Positions 10,650 through 22,634 of a stretch of DNA of 64,000 bases are shown here, piece by piece. A program made the translations under genes and the position numbers. The notes under the pieces are model-generated. The model was not told the origin of the DNA. It made no database searches and was given only the letters and a program-made list of their open reading frames with translations. This stretch comes from Schistocerca nitens (lineage: Eukaryota > Arthropoda > Insecta > Orthoptera > Acrididae), in assembly GCF_023898315.1 (NCBI RefSeq), contig NC_064614.1, positions 115,413,501 through 115,477,500 of the forward strand, written 5' to 3'. Every line of letters begins with the position of its first letter. Positions within the stretch are counted from its first letter, which is position 1.

Positions 10650-10698
10650 TCCCACTGAAAACGCCTTATAGTAAGAAAAAGATGAAACGCATCTGGGA
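10650..10698 (+). ncRNA. Hammerhead-ribozyme-like motif, decayed core
   Basis: Same 49-nt layout as 10306-10354 on the opposite strand: UCCCA/UGGGA stem I, CUGAAAA in place of CUGANGA, GAAA, then CGCAUC. G8 is A and stem II has lost pairing, so this copy is decayed. Confidence 0.4.
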
Positions 10699-10710
10699 AA
10701 AAATAAATTA

Positions 10711-13152
10711 CGTTACAGCAAGAAAAGGTGGTTGGTTTTATTCAAAAAACAAGTACTGTATATTGTAATAGTTCTTTCTGTGTGTGCTATGGGTTTCATC
10801 GAGCTATGTTGTCTGGTGGTCACACATCGTTCAAAACTTTCACACCAGTGTATTTAAATTGTTGCATAAGAGGACTGTACCGTTTCACAGTGAAGAATTT
10901 TTCATTGACCGACTTCGAGCGCAAAGTCAGTGCTTTACAGCTTTCGGTCACCAAGCTATGCTACTGACTTGGGTGTACGATGACATTTCCGACGTATCTT
11001 AGAGAGCAAAGGTATACTGTACAGAGCAGAGATACACTGTCGACAGTGTTACCTTATGTTCCGTCAGAATAGAGCTAGCGTCACTGTTTTGCATAATAAT
11101 ATATTCAATTCGAGTCGTCAGTAACATGCGCTCATTAGACCCATATGTGCAGGTGCAGATTGACACTGGTCAGTACTGACAAGGTGTGGACATATTTCGT
11201 GAGCCTTCAGTCAGAAGATTTCGTGTTTAATACGGAAGTTTGTTCATTACACAGGGTACAGCTCGGAGTGCCACAAACGATTAAGGAAGGAAGCACGTTC
11301 TGGACAGTGAGAGCTTGCGGTTTTGGTTACTGCTGTTCGATGGGGGACAACTGTCAACACGTGATCCGTACCTACCTGCTCTATTGGCTACAAACATCGA
11401 GTGCATAACGGACTAAGAGACAGATGAGACATTAGCATTTCATGGCAACAGACAACTTCCGACGAGGCAACGATCGTACTTGATGCGTAGGCCACAATCT
11501 GTATCGCTGAGTGGCCAAAATGGTCGCTAGGTTCCAGTTGCGGATTGTCTATCTAACCGCTTTTAGGGGGGAAAAAAATCTGAGTTTCAACTTTTCATTT
11601 AATTACGGACCGAAATGAAAAATATAAGATGCCCTCATAACCCACTCATTAAGACGTATAACCTTCCGTTAAAAGTTTAAAGAGCCAGTCCAGTACTAAA
11701 GTTAGAAACTGTGTGTACGTCGTGAGGCAGCATAACTCATATTACGCAGACTATATCCATACATTGAAAATTTGAAAACGAGAGCTCTCAGCGACAACCA
11801 ACAAACCTTACGCGTAATTTGAAAACTTTTCGAAACTTTTTATCGCTGACATCTCCCTCGCCCCCTCCCCAGCAAAATAATGAAACGGAAAAAGTTTGTC
11901 GCTTTCTACATTTTCACTGTTCACTGTTCACGCAGTGAAACTTCAGCATTAAGAGCGATATTTAATTTTTTAACTTCTTCACTACTAACTTTATTCGTAA
12001 CACAGTTTTCAGACTTTCCAAATGTACAATCTCAGGAGATATGGCTTCATAAACATTTGAGACGCCTGAAAAACTAGATTTTCTTAAAACAGGGCGGAAA
12101 TTACGCTATACGCGTCCAGCGTTTGACAATGGGAGCATTCAGCGATTCTCAATAACCTTTGAACATAATTTCAGACTTTTACTAAACTTTTTCTCGCTCA
12201 CAGCCCCACAAAAAAAGGAAAGAAAAACAGTTTGTTTGTTTAACTGTTTATATTAAATGTACAATTAAATGCATCTGTATATTGTAATATATCCTTCACG
12301 TAAAGTAAAAAAAAAATTATTATAACGTCATAATAGCACGAAATTATGTTGTTAAACTACATTTAATGACTTTACTTTTATATCTTACTTTTGCTGTGAC
12401 CAAGTCTAAAATTAACAGTTTGACACTATGGACTATTTGCCAAAAACGTCTTACAGGAACATATAAAGGGGTTATCAGTTTCCTGATTTACCAGCTTTGG
12501 TTTTGACTTTTTCTTTAGTGTGCGAGTGAGTAATCCGAAAGTAATGAAACAATATAGTTAGGGTTTTGTATCTTTAACGTCAAACATTTAACTCTAATTC
12601 TTTTGTGAAGTATCGGTTTCATGTACGAGAGTTCGAAAGAATCGGGTGTGGGAGAGGCTTACTGGTGAACTGTAATTGAACAATGCACGAAAATATATTA
12701 AAGGAAAATTGTGGATAATAGTTAGACTGGCCGGAAGACCTGTAAATACCGTTCATACCTCGCGGAGAAGAAGTTTCAATGGCGCCAGTGACATATCACC
12801 TCTGTAATTCTGCTTTTTTATTAAGCCCAAGGGGCTCCAAAATCCGACGATACAAAACGTCGTATCCTCTGAGTTTTATCGAGCGAGGGGGCGCAGAGGT
12901 GAAGACATCGGGCTCGTATTGTGAAAGAGAAGGATTCAGAATTTCATAAGACCCTTTCTTTACGTTTCTCTTGGATTTTTTAAATAACTTCATGAAATCG
13001 ACGATTTGGCTGTTTTCGTAGGGACACAATCAATCCGAGAGTTTGTTGTGTCCGCAGTGTCCCACATCTTGACAGAAGGTTAAACTCTTCCTTTTCACTT
13101 TCTTACGGTCTTTTATACCTGACGGCCCGCGGAATAAAAATCTCGAGTTGGG
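10711..13152. other. No recognised feature
   Basis: About 2.4 kb of AT-rich sequence with short chance frames only. A weak similarity to the start of the second SINE family near 12878-12940 lacks a B-box and is not called. Confidence 0.5.
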
Positions 13153-13362
13153 TTCAAATGGCTCTGAGCACTATGGGACTTAACATCTATGGTCATCAGT
13201 CCCCTAGAACTTAGAACTACTTAAATCTAACTAACCTAAGGACAGCACACAACACCCAGCCATCACGAGGCAGAGAAAATCCCTGACCCCGCCGGGAATC
13301 GAACCCGGGAACCCGGGCGTGGGAAGCGAGAACGCTACCGCACGACCACGAGATGCGGGCTC
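13153..13362 (-). mobile_element. tRNA-derived SINE, head type B
   Basis: Minus-strand copy with type B head (GGGAATCGAACCCGGGAACC as read on plus) and shared tail. Flanking near-duplication TCTCGAGTTGGG at 13141-13152 and TCTCGATTTGGG at 13363-13374, one mismatch. Confidence 0.88.
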
Positions 13363-14303
13363 TCTCGATTTGGGGCTTTGTATGAGATTAGCGAACTATT
13401 GCAGTAGGCGTTTAACCCTTTCAGTCCCAACAACATGAGAAAATATAATTTTAAAATTTTCCAGATAATTAATCTTCATTATCATGGTAAGCAAAGAATA
13501 CTTGAATAAACCGTCAAAAAGTAAAGAATCAATTGTTTTAATGAGGTGCTTTCTCTTTGGATCCACTGGGATATACAGTATTCAACCACCCATCATTTCA
13601 TGTAATATACGTATTTGAAAGCAAATTCGCATTTTTCCTAAAAAAAATCCGACCTCTTCGAAACATCCATAAACTCATAACGTCTAAAACAAATTGTAAT
13701 CCTAAACAACAAGCAAAAATGGGCCTAAAATTTAATAAATTTTGTGTTACATCATGCGTCAGTAATTCCTTTCTGCCATACATTTAGACTCATAAAAGTA
13801 ACATTAAAAACTCAAATTTACGTTACAATAACTTAGATACCCTGTACTTACTTTTACTGTCAGTGGTCTCCTCAATAGGACCATTATAAAAAAGACCGCT
13901 TATCACAATTTCCTACGCTCACATAGCACAACCTCGGCCCCGAGTGATGCTCTGAACGCTCTAAGGAACGGCTACAGTGCATTAAACTCGTAGAACAATA
14001 AACGTATGGCATAGAGTCTCGCAGGAAGCTAGCGACCATTTTAGTAAATACTCGTATGCATAGCTAAACTGGCTAGGTCACATAAAAAATCATACAGTAG
14101 GCGAAGAATGACTTTATTGATCACAAGGTAGATATGACGTGTTTCGAAATTATGTCTATCTAAAACATAAATACAAGAAACGAATTGGTATACAAAAATA
14201 CAACACAAATTTTTTTTTTAGGTAGTATCAAGCTGGTGCATAAGTTCGAAGCGTTTTTCTTTTTCATGTTGTTACTCTGTCTGCTATGGCTTTATTTGTT
14301 CTT
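13363..14303. other. No recognised gene; faint GAAAC repeat at 14121-14170
   Basis: Nothing coding. On the minus strand around 14121-14170 a block CGAAACACGTC flanked by UAGAUA/UAUCUA pairing resembles the hammerhead-like repeats but has no CUGANGA, so it is noted only. Confidence 0.4.
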
Positions 14304-14868
14304 GTTGTTGTGGTGGTCTTCAGTCCAGAGACTGGTTTGATGCAGCTCACCATGCTACTCTATCCTGTGCAAGCTTCTTCATCTCCCAGTACCTACTGCA
14401 ACCTACATCCATCTGAATCTGTTTAGTGTATTCATCTCTTGGTCTCCCTCTACGATTTTTACCCTCCACGCTGCCCTCCAATACTAAATTGGTGATCCCT
14501 TGATGCCCCAGAACATGTCCTACCAACCGATCCCTTCTTCTAGTCAAGTTGTGCCAGAAACTTCTCCCCAATCCTACTCAATACCTCCTCATTAGTTATG
14601 TGATCTACCCATCTAATCTTCAGCATTCTTCTGTAGCACCACATTTAGAAAGCTTCTATTCTCTTCTTGTCCAAACTAGTTATTGTCCATGTTTCACTTC
14701 CATACATGGCTACACTCGATATAAATACTTTCAGAAACGACTTCCTGACACTTAAATCTATACTCGATGTTAACAAATTTCTCTTCTTCAGGAACGCTTT
14801 CCTTGCCATTGCCAGTCTACATTTTATATCCTCTCTACTTCGACCATCATCAGTTATTTTGTTCCCCA
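14304..14868 (-). pseudogene. RTE-like LINE 3' fragment, copy 1
   Basis: Minus-strand 3' part of a LINE with two further copies in the window (30005-31188 minus, 61660-62467 plus). It encodes the post-polymerase region: KKRNLLTSSIDLSVRKSFLKVFISSVAMYGSETW and, in another frame, HNLTRRRDRLVGHVLGHQG and GRPRDEYTKQIQMDVGCSRY. The 3' end is the CAACAACAAC-like tail at 14304-14320. The 5' side stops abruptly at about 14868, where a mariner relic begins without target duplication. Confidence 0.85.
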
Positions 14869-15790
14869 ATGCCACTGAACAGAGCACAGCAAGGAAATGG
14901 ATTTCTCGTTTTACGGAGGATCGTTTTGACATTAGTGACTCACCGCATTCAGGAAGAGTTTCGGGGTTGGATGAAGATCGTTGAAACGCATTAATCCATA
15001 ACTATCCACATCGGTGTGCTCGAGAACTGGCAGATGCGATGAATTTTGAGCATTCCACATTCGTGCGATTTTTTCATGCAGGAGGGAAGGTTCAAAAATT
15101 GGGTGTATGGGTACCGCATGTTCTAAGCCAAAACCACAAAAATATGTGCATCTCTGCATGCATCAACTGGCTTGTGAACATTCCTATCCAGTATCGTCAC
15201 TAGTGACAAGAAATGGTGTCTTTATGCTAACATAAGGGAAAGAAAGGAATAGCTGATCCCAAACAAAGCAACAGCTCCCCGTACAAAGATCTGTACACGT
15301 CCACAAAATATAATGTTATACGTCTGGCGAAACAGCGACGGTGTGGCGTACTACGAATTGCTTCTCGTGGTGTAACCATCACTGCTGACAATTCCTGTCA
15401 TCAACTGAGAAGTCTTGCAGACGCAAACCAAGAACAACGATCAGGAAGACCGCGTAAAGTTATACTACTCCTCCGTAAGGCCCGCGCGCATTCTGCTAGA
15501 CTGACAAAAAAAACACTATACAAAGAGTTGGGCGGGGAAGTCATTATGCACCCACCTTATTCACCTGATCTTGCGCCCTCAGATTTGCACCTTTTCCGCT
15601 CTCTATCGAACAACCTTCAAGGAGTTTCTTTTCCTGGTGAAAATGCGCTCCAAATGTGGCTCGCCGAGTTCTTCGCCTCAGAACCACGTGATTTCTACAG
15701 TCGCGTAATCGAAAAGTTACCTCAGCGTTGGCAGACTGTTGTAAATAGTGAAGTAGAATATATTGATGACTAAAGTCTCTGTTATGTGTG
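14869..15790 (+). pseudogene. Mariner-like transposase relic
   Basis: Readable pieces are a helix-turn-helix/linker segment (TARKWISRFTEDRFDISDSPHSGRVS; RELADAMNFEHSTFVRFFH) and a C-terminus with PPYSPDLAPSDLHLFRSL, where the Asp of PSD is the third catalytic residue of mariner (DDD) transposases, followed by RDFYSRVIEKLPQRWQTVV and a stop near 15771. Many stops separate them and the middle is rearranged. The 5' TIR and N-terminus are missing because the copy is joined to LINE sequence at 14868. Confidence 0.75.
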
Positions 15791-16065
15791 TCTGTTCTGT
15801 TCAGTAACTCATCGAAAAACGCAACGAACTCACGCATCAACCCAATAATAACCAGCTAACACTGAACAAAAGTGCAAGCAAAGGCCATTCCTGCCTGCCC
15901 ATGCGCAAAAGCGGTATAAGGACAAGAGAGCTACTAGTTATGTGAGAAACATGAAATGACAGACTAATAAGCAAGTTTCCATAAAAACGGGATAGGAAGA
16001 CAAAATTGCCACTACATGACAGCAGGGTAAACGCGGAGGCGCCGTGTCATATCTACTATGATATT

Positions 16066-17204
16066 CATCATCAGTGTTCTGCCTAAAGGCAGGTTTTCAC
16101 ATGGTAGTTTTCCAGGCTGTCCAGTCTTCTGCCATCCTCTTTAGGTCTGCATAATTTCCTCTTCCCTTTATGTCGTCTATCATCTTGTATCTCCTTCTTC
16201 CTCTCAGTCTTCTCCCACAAACCAATCCTTCCAAAGCATCTACTAGCAAGCACTCCCTTCTCAATAAATGTCCCAACCAGTTCTTTTTCCTTTCTCTTAA
16301 CAACCTTCAGCAGACGTCTTCTCTCACCAACCCTTTCCGATACTCTTTCATTACTCACTCTTTCCATCCAGCTTATTCTCTCCATTCTCCTCCATCTCAA
16401 ATGCTTCTAACCTTTTTTCATCCTCTCGTCTCAGCGTCCATGTTTCTGCCCCATATAGTGCCACACTCCAGACAAAACATTTGCCAAGCCTTTTCCTTAG
16501 TCCTTTATCTAATTTGCCACATAAGAGTCTCCTCTTTCTGTTGAATGCCTCCTTCGCTATGGCAATTCGAGTTTTCACCTCCTGGTGACATCTCATGTCT
16601 TCAGATATTGTGCTTCCGAGATATTTAAATTCACTTACTTGGCTAATGATAGATTGTCCTATTTTAATATTGGACAGGCTGCGTCTTGTACTGATGACCA
16701 TACTCTTTGTTTTTGCTGTGTTTATTTGCATCCCATATTTCACACAAGCTTCATTCAAATCTTTGAGCATGTTATTCACTGTCCGCTCACTGTCTGCCAC
16801 TAATACCATGTCATCAGCAAATTTTATACATTCTATTCTCTTTCCACCAATACATATTCCTCTTTTCTCATCTAAGCTTTTCGCAATAATCTCTTCAAGA
16901 TATACGTTAAACAACAGTGGGGAAAGGCAACAACCTTGTCTAACACCTCGTCCAATGCTGCTTCCTCCTGACATTTCATTTCCAATCCTTATCCTTACTT
17001 TCTGGTGTAAATAAAGAGTCTGTATCAGTCGTCTCTCTTTCCAATCTACTCCTTTCCTCTACAAAATATTCATCAGCTTGTTGCACTGAACTCTGTCAAA
17101 AGCCTTTTCTAAATCTATATAAACAGCAAAGATTTCTCTACCCTTTTCCATATATCTTTCCCCTATAGTTCTTAGCAGGCCAATAGCATCTCTTGTTCCT
17201 TTTC
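16066..17204 (-). mobile_element. 5'-truncated RTE-like LINE with 13-bp target duplication
   Basis: Complete insertion flanked by CTACTATGATATT at 16053-16065 and 17205-17217. The 3' end lies at 16066 with a GATGATGAA tail on the minus strand. The 5' end falls inside the reverse transcriptase domain (first residues KGTRDAIGLLRTIGERYMEK), so it is a classic truncated retroposition product. Confidence 0.92.
16351..17204 (-). pseudogene. Reverse transcriptase ORF of the LINE
   Basis: Minus-strand frame: KGTRDAIGLL, FAVYIDLEKAFDRV (catalytic Asp block), one in-frame TAG after NKLMNIL, then VRIRIGNEMSGG, GRGVRQGCCLSPLLFNVYLE, IKFADDMVLVADSE (FADD catalytic pair), FKYLGSTISED and YGAETWTLRREDEKRLEAFE. 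The 207 codons from 16974 are open. After 16351 the C-terminal part (RKKNWLGHLLRREC..) continues in a shifted frame to about 16083. One nonsense codon and one frameshift make it inactive. Confidence 0.85.
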
Positions 17205-17217
17205 CTACTATGATATT

Positions 17218-17795
17218 AAGTTACATAAAATGACAAAATGAAAAGTGGTACATCAGTGAACATGGAAATAATACAGTGTAATGAGCTGTTTTAACAACGT
17301 AGTAAAAGAAAGTTAAAAACGTGACACATACTTCATATGATCCAAGTCCGTGACGCTGTGTGTCCAAAGACATAGCTAGGTCATTGACCACTACTCGTAA
17401 GAATGGTGGAAGTACCTCAGTGTACTACTAGAAGTCTCTGTCTTGCAATAGAATCGATGTCACCGGTAATTCATTATTCAGAAAGTACGGGGGTCTCAAA
17501 GAGTTAAACAGCTGTGGTCATCACGCAAGCTACACTCGTAACCTTTAATGTGCTCAGACCGCAAATGCTCTGTTATTTTCTGAGGCGCGCACAGCTTTCT
17601 GTACTTCTCCATTCCTAAACACGCGTAATGAGATGTCACATTTGTGAAACGAGTGTCATCACGGCTATAGCTTCATGGTGGAAAATATTAGCCCTTAACC
17701 TTGAGGCTTCGTACCACGTTTTCCTGCTGCTGTTTGAAAAGGAAGAAAGCTTTGGCTCGAACGTGCTGTCGATTACGAAGGATTTAGGGGCGGAT
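17218..17795. other. No recognised feature
   Basis: Host-side sequence next to the LINE insertion. A 65-codon frame at 17628 overlaps a SINE relic at its end and has no known domain. Confidence 0.4.
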
Positions 17796-17980
17796 CATGT
17801 GGTCGGATTGGGGAAGGACGGGTAAGGAAACAGGCTATGCCCTTTCAGGTGAAACATTCCGCCCTTGGCGTTAGGTAATTTAGGAAAATCAAGGGGAAAC
17901 TAAGTCTGTGCGTTCGAACGGGTAGTTGAATCCCCGTCTTCTCGAGCCTGGTATGCTAACCACTAGACAACCTTGGTCGG
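17796..17980 (-). mobile_element. Degenerate SINE of the second tRNA-derived family
   Basis: Plus-strand order matches the minus copies at 28423 and 40160: GGTCGGATTGGGGAAGGA, CTATGCCCTTTCA, AATTTAGGAAAATCA, then the head with TTGAATCC and a TGCTAACCACTAGAC A-box region. It is more divergent than the other copies. Confidence 0.65.
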
Positions 17981-18985
17981 AATTCTCGACGGCGCAGCGG
18001 CTAACATGTCAGAGTTATATACTAGTCTTTTCTCATCTATGCAGCCGGTTACTAGTATGGACTAACTTCGGGTCCGGCGTTTATAATGCGTGCAAGATGC
18101 CGAAAAATTACTGCTTCCCGTGTTTTACGACGAATATTACCCCAGCATGTATAAATTATCGAAGTAGCTAATTTTACATACGAAGTTTTCCTTATGTACT
18201 TCAAGACAGGTGCGTGTTGGTCAGCACATTCCAGAGGAAGGAATCGTCAGCAGCTATTTACTCGTTAACTGGTTATCTGTATTTACACCGTTAATCTCTA
18301 GTCTTTAATGGCTATTTATCTCTAATGGTATTCCTCATAAAACATACTACGAATACCATACGGTTGTCAGTTGCGATACATTCTCAGCACAAAACTGACG
18401 CATTGCAAACGTATGGCATAATTATGTAGAAACATAGAAAATAAACATGTACACTGCTGTGCAGAAGTTAAAGTGATCGCTTTCTTTTAAAGCATGAAAA
18501 ATACGCTATTTCTGTGATTGTTTAAGTAAAACAAAAAGTAATCCTAAATCTGATGATATAGTTTTATTCCTTACATATTTGTCTTTAAGCAATGCTGTCT
18601 GTGTCCACACGGGATGCTCCCAGTAACCACTGCACCAGGTGGAAGGACTCAGTTCAACCGGAACACTGGTCATCGGCGCAAATTCTCGAAGCACTCCTTT
18701 TGAAACTGTAACAAAGTAGTTTTGCACAAGTCATTTTCGATACATTTTCTATTACCGTACCTAGGACAATAGAAAAATATTGATTTCTAAGAAAATGATG
18801 ACATGTTGAAACAAATGTCGTTTTCTTCGCACACGAAATGTAGAGGAAACCATGCACGCTGATGGAGAATTCAATTTAGAACGCCAACAACAAATTCCAG
18901 TCAAAATCGTTTGTACTGTTCTCTAGTAGTGTTTCCAGTCAGTTTGATAAATACAGTTTCGTGTAAAAATGTTGCATTTTTTATA
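17981..18985. other. No recognised feature
   Basis: No family recognised. A TIR-like ACACTGCTGTGCAGAAGTTAA near 18451 has no visible partner. Confidence 0.4.
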
Positions 18986-20202
18986 CACTGAAGAGCCAAA
19001 GAAACTGTTACAGGCATGGGTGTTCAAATACAGTGATATGTAAACAATCAGAGTACAGCGCTGCTGTCGGCAACGCCCACATAAGACAACAAGTGTCTGG
19101 AGCACTTGTTAGATCTTTTACTGCTACTACAATTGCAGATTATAAAGGTTTAAGGGAGTTGGAATGTGGTGTTACAATCGGCGGACGACTGATGAGACAC
19201 AGCATCTCCGAGGTAGCAATGAAGAGGGGTTTTTCCCGTACGACCATTTCACAAGTGTACCGTGAATATCAGGAATCCGATAAAACATCAAATCTCCGAC
19301 ATCGCTACGGCCGGAAGAAGATCCTGCAAGAACGGGACAAACGACGACTGAAGAGAATCGATCAACGTGACAGAAGTGCAACCCTTCCGCAAATTGCTGC
19401 AAATTTCAATGCTGGGCCATCAACAAGCGTCACCGTGCGAACCATTCAACGAAGCATCGTCGATATGGGCTTTCAGAGCCTGATTCACATTCATGTACCC
19501 TTGATGACTGCACGACACAAAACTTTACGTCTTGCCTGGGCCCGTCAACACCGACATTGGACTATTGATGACTGGAAACACGTTGCCTCGTCGGACGAGC
19601 CTCGTTTCAAATTGTATCGAACTGATGGACGTGTAAGGGTGTGGAGACAACTTATGAATCCATTTACCCTGCATATCAGCAGGGGACTGTTCAAGCTGGT
19701 GGAAGCTCTATAATGGTGTGAGGCGTGAGCAGTTGGAGTGATATGGCACCCTAATACATGTAGACACTACTCTGACAGGTGACACGTACGTAAGCATCCT
19801 GTCTGATCACCTGCATCCATTCATGTCTATTGTGCAATCTGACGGACTTGGGAAATTCCAGCAGGACAATGCGACACTACACACATCGAGAATTGCTACA
19901 GAGCCGCTCCAGGAACACTCTCCTGAGTTTAAACACTTCCGCTGGTCACCAAACTCCCCAGACATGAACATTATTGAGCATATCTGGGATGTCTTGCAAC
20001 GTGCTGTTCAGAAGAGATCTCCACCCCCTCGTACTTTTAAGGATTTGTGGACAGCCCTGAAGGATTGTTGGTGTCAGTTCCTTCCAGCACTATTTGAGAC
20101 ATTAGTCGAGTCCATGCCACGTTCGTGTTGCGGCGCTTCTGCGTGTTCGCTGGGGCCCTACACGATATGGGCAGGTGTGCCAGTTTCTTTGGGTCTTCAG
20201 TG
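18986..20202 (+). mobile_element. Tc1-like element, D-36-E family, nearly full length
   Basis: Begins CACTGAAGAGCCAAAGAAAC after TA (18984-18985) and ends with its inverse GTTTCTTTGGGTCTTCAGTG before TA (20203-20204): TIRs of about 25 bp with a TA target duplication. It contains one transposase gene broken by a frameshift. Relatives are at 23643-24685 and 54693-55518. Confidence 0.9.
19033..20160 (+). pseudogene. Tc1-like transposase, frameshifted
   Basis: N-terminal half (19033-19713) has the paired helix-turn-helix region: LRELECGVTIGGRLMRHSISEVAMKRGFSRTTISQVYREY, then RTIQRSIVDMGF, and the first catalytic Asp in VASSDEPRFKLYRTDG. Around 19700-19800 the frame is lost. The C-terminal half resumes at 19823 with FQQDNATLHTSRIATE (second Asp) and SPDMNIIEHIWDVLQ (Glu). 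I count 36 residues between the second Asp and Glu, so D-D-36-E and not the usual 34. Product cannot be made in one piece. Confidence 0.85.
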
Positions 20203-20874
20203 TAGTTTCGTTAAATTTACCTCTAGTCACCGATCCTTTGACCATACAGCAGTCCTTCCAGATCCAACAGGAAGTCCTGCTCCTCCTCTTTCGTGGCCAT
20301 AGCGGTCCCGCGGGCCTCTTTGGCAGCTTCTATCACGCGCTGCTCTACTTGCTCCATACGCTTTTCGTCCGCTTTTGAGCAGAATTTGTAACAGGCTGGT
20401 TCGATCTCACATTAAAGCACGTTCGGAACTTCCATAGTGTCTGTTAGGCCACCGTTGAAGTCACGTGCCGACTATTTTCTCCCACTGTTCATGGTTTTCA
20501 GAGACATTTTTTCACAAATCGACTTGTATTTTGACAAAGCAGTTACTGGCGAATCTGGGATGAACACCACAGTCAAGTAGACATCCCGGAGAACATTTGT
20601 AGCAAAATAAAAAGAAAACTCGATTTCTTCAAATATTCAAACTGGACTGCCTCCTTAAGGACGAAAGTAAGTTACACGTTATGTGTCACTGGCAAGTATC
20701 ATAGCTCGATGAAAATTGGGCCATAAATAGAAATTTCTACCACAATTTAGTAGAAAAGGTGACGGAAAGAGATGAACAGAAACGACCATTTCATTCAAAG
20801 ACAATAATTGCTCTGAAGTCTCTGCGACTTATGATAGTACCCTGTACATAACATAAGACAGGACATGGTTCTTA
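20203..20874. other. No recognised feature
   Basis: Nothing supportable between two DNA-transposon remains. Confidence 0.4.
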
Positions 20875-21110
20875 TTACGGTGCGCGATCGCCAAGAACGG
20901 AGATACAAGCTCTTCGACGTGCTCTCATAATGGCCACAAGGTTGGTTAAGAGTTCTTGTGGTAGGACGTTCCATTCCTCCAGTAGCGCGGTCGAAAACTG
21001 CTGGATGGTTATTGGTGCATGCGGATCTGCTGCCGTGCGTCTCTCCTCAATGTAGCCCACATGTGCTCGGTGGGACGTAAGTCGCGGGAATGGGTAGACC
21101 AGACCATTCG
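20875..21110 (-). pseudogene. Tc1-like transposase C-terminal relic
   Basis: On the minus strand, degenerate SPIEHVW-like RLTSHRAHVGYIEERR is followed by the family C-terminus LLEEWNVLPQELLTNLVAIMRARRRACISV. No TIRs found; a decayed fragment of a Tc1-like family different from the D-36-E copies. Confidence 0.6.
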
Positions 21111-22634
21111 CCGAAAATTTTCTCGTTCGTGGTTCTTGCGGATGTTTTATACTACCCGTCTTTCCCTACAGCTTGTACCTATCTTTCACAGAATTTCGAA
21201 CGCCTTGCACCATTTTCAGGTGACGGAACCTAAGAGAAATCTCTTGCTGAGCTCTTGTAACGGAGTACCACTCCCATTTGATGTGCCGCATTCAGTGTGT
21301 ATAAGATTATGGAAAACTGGTGGATAGCTAGACGACTGGAAGAAGTCTCTCTTCATCCACTATAGAAGAAAGAGTCAATCAGAAATGGCTCCAACTACCG
21401 AGCCATTGCTCTCATACACCAAGCAAGCAAAACTTTTATCTACAGCCTGTGAGGTAACGGGCGAGTTGTGGCGCCCTGAAAATATTGTTAAGTTTGGTGT
21501 TGGCGTGGTCACACGGACCGCTCGGCAAGCCGGGGCTCGTCAGCAACCGCGTGGTGCTGAACACTAGCCGGAGCAAGTGGGGTAGCCCCAGCGCGTGGTC
21601 CAGGCCGACCACGTGGCTGGGAATTCCGTGTTGACGCTGTATCGAGGAAGGTGCTTCGTGTTGGTGAAGGAGATGTGTATGTCGGGAGTGCCAAACATGG
21701 CGGACTTTGTGAAACGATAATGGCAGACATTTCACAGTTCATGTAGAAATTAATAATAGCCAGAGGAATCATGATAACTTAAAAAGAAACATGTACATTA
21801 CCATTATTTGCACGACGATTCTGATGGTGTACTCAGATATTCAATATCTTTATTAGTTTAAAGTTTAGTATCTGATTGTAAATTATACAAGTAACACCCA
21901 ACAACGAATTCCCAAAATATAAAAGTTTCATCCGATTTTGTCGATCGACGTGTCTTTAGAAAGCTATTAGTGTAAACCGAAATTGGTATGAATTACAGGC
22001 ATGTAACTTGAATAGTAGATGAGTTGTTGGAGGTCAAAGTGGCCGATTACTATTGATCCCGTCAGGCCATAAGTGCTGCACAGTTACACGAAAAAACGGT
22101 AGCAGCATGCTTATAAATATATTTATTCGTCTATGTCTTTGTTTATATCCTATATATACTGTTCATGAAGAAATTGGTCAAATATTTACTGTGTTTTAGA
22201 AAGCACAAGGACATTAAGTTACTGGCCTACTTTTGTTTCTGTTCCTTTGATATATGTTTATTTGATTTGTTTATGTATTTAATAATTGGGTTAGAGCGTG
22301 TTTACGGTCCAGCCGTAGGGATATTTATTTAATTTCAGGTCATGTAAATGTAAATCCAGTATTTCGTATGTGTTTCAATATGTTTGTGAGTGTGTATAGG
22401 CTTGGAGACATGGCGGGACGCTCTAGCCAATCACAGCTTTCGTTACTACGGTAGACGACTACCGAAGTGAATGAAGGAACCGGATGGAAATGGAGAAGGA
22501 GCATCAGGGTTGCACGGGACAGGAGAGTGCTGGACGGGAAGGCGCGATGGACGGTCGCAGGAAATACTTGGAGAGTGTTGAGCGGTTTGCGCGTGGTCGC
22601 GGAAGATAGAAATATTTCGTAGTGCCAACTTGTG
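21111..22634. other. No recognised feature
   Basis: No family recognised. The stretch from about 22340 to the SINE and its continuation after it is moderately G+C-rich and could be an untranslated or LTR-type repeat, but nothing here proves that. Confidence 0.4.

Larger units (their letters stand above)
10295..10710. repeat. Inverted-repeat element, 60-bp arms with hammerhead-like motifs
   Basis: Arms 10295-10354 and 10650-10710 are inverted copies (about 85% identity by eye) beginning with TAATTTATTTTTCCCAG-like sequence. Each arm holds one 49-nt hammerhead-like motif. The 295-bp interior includes a sequence with several in-frame stops and no known domain. The arrangement looks like paired terminal repeats of a non-autonomous element. 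Confidence 0.7.

Noticed and set aside
10565-10768. 67-codon frame inside the foldback element
   Set aside because: Overlaps the structured repeat arm and has no motif.
12796-13029. 77-codon frame and weak similarity to the second SINE family
   Set aside because: No B-box, no clear ends, no protein family.
14121-14170. Further hammerhead copy
   Set aside because: Has CGAAACACGTC and flanking pairing but no CUGANGA.
17628-17825. Small host gene
   Set aside because: 65 codons, no homology that I recognise, runs into a SINE relic.
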